Assembly: GCF_017942085.1 (NCBI RefSeq)
Contig: NZ_JAGKSP010000006.1
Span: 124,001 to 188,000, forward strand
Source: Paenibacillus lignilyticus
GTDB taxonomy: Bacteria > Bacillota > Bacilli > Paenibacillales > Paenibacillaceae
DNA: 64,000 bases
Reading direction: 5' to 3'
A model generated the notes under the pieces. That model saw nothing but the letters and a program-made list of their open reading frames with translations, searched no databases and was not told the origin of the DNA. A program made the translations under genes and the position numbers. Shown here piece after piece: positions 63,938-64,000 of this stretch. Position 1 is the stretch's first letter. Every line of letters begins with the position of its first letter.

Positions 63938-64000
63938 GTGTCGTTGATAGTAATGAAGTTCGGCGGCAGCTCCGTCGGCTCAACAGAGCGGATGCAACGG
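63938..64000 (+). CDS. lysC: Aspartate kinase, N-terminal fragment (cut by window end)
   Basis: 21 codons from a GTG start (GGGAG about 10 bases upstream) encode 'MKFGGSSVGSTERM', the ATP-binding start of aspartokinases. The frame runs off the end. Aspartokinase catalyses the first step of lysine, threonine and methionine synthesis. No lysine riboswitch is visible in the 140-base leader. Isozyme type cannot be told. Confidence 0.85.
   Translation, partial: MSLIVMKFGGSSVGSTERMQR

Overview
The window looks like chromosomal DNA of a spore-forming, low-to-mid GC Gram-positive rod of the Paenibacillus/Cohnella type. The evidence is a spore photoproduct lyase, DUF1885, DUF1292, DUF1054, YqhQ/YqhR, MntR and YjfB homologues, strong AGGAGG-type ribosome sites with many TTG and GTG starts, a T-box leader, and carbohydrate-uptake loci with YesM/AraC two-component systems. 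I see no insertion sequence, prophage or CRISPR array.

Layout. 1-7.1 kb: a giant secreted protein with three tandem LamG-like domains, a beta-helix and adhesive modules. 7.3-11.3 kb: NUDIX hydrolase, an XRE regulator, a membrane protein, uracil-DNA glycosylase (ung) and a radical SAM SPL-like protein. 11.3-12.8 kb: an SLH protein and an L,D-transpeptidase. 12.9-23.0 kb: a carbohydrate locus of sensor kinase, response regulator, solute-binding protein, two permeases, a GH31 alpha-xylosidase and an AraC regulator, with cre-like sites. 23.8-25.97 kb: a compact agr-like quorum-sensing operon (below). 26-32.8 kb: a DUF4832/FN3/CBM protein without a visible signal peptide, tRNA-Val, and many small proteins. 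32.9-42.9 kb: an Orn/Lys/Arg decarboxylase, two MFS transporters, a TetR-ABC operon and a divergent RND pump, with two palindromic operators between the last two. 42.9-51.2 kb: a PhyH oxygenase with a divergent AraC gene, DUF1054, a PKD protein, and an AraC + two Gfo/Idh/MocA operon. 51.5-57.6 kb: yidD, T-box-metG, and Zur-box-znuACB followed by ccdA. 57.6-64 kb: a gene-free nested inverted repeat, splB, mntR, yqhQ, yqhR, aroQ, an M24 peptidase, efp, and the start of an aspartate kinase.

The most unusual locus is at 23.8-25.97 kb. It encodes, in order, an AlpA/MerR-like DNA-binding protein, a six/seven-helix membrane protein resembling only the sensor half of AgrC, an AgrB peptidase with the His-x6-Cys pair, a 40-residue AgrD-like peptide with Ser instead of Cys at the ring position, and a LytTR protein without a receiver domain. 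A peptide-production module is therefore joined to a kinase-less membrane protein and a receiver-less regulator. This suggests a one-step membrane-sequestration circuit rather than phosphorelay. Other points are a consensus promoter with a Zur box ahead of znuACB-ccdA, symmetric TetR-type operators, a terminator-like hairpin in the ung leader, and a possible pseudoknotted RNA element at 57.6 kb.

All family assignments come from reading motifs and overall protein character by eye. No database search was possible.
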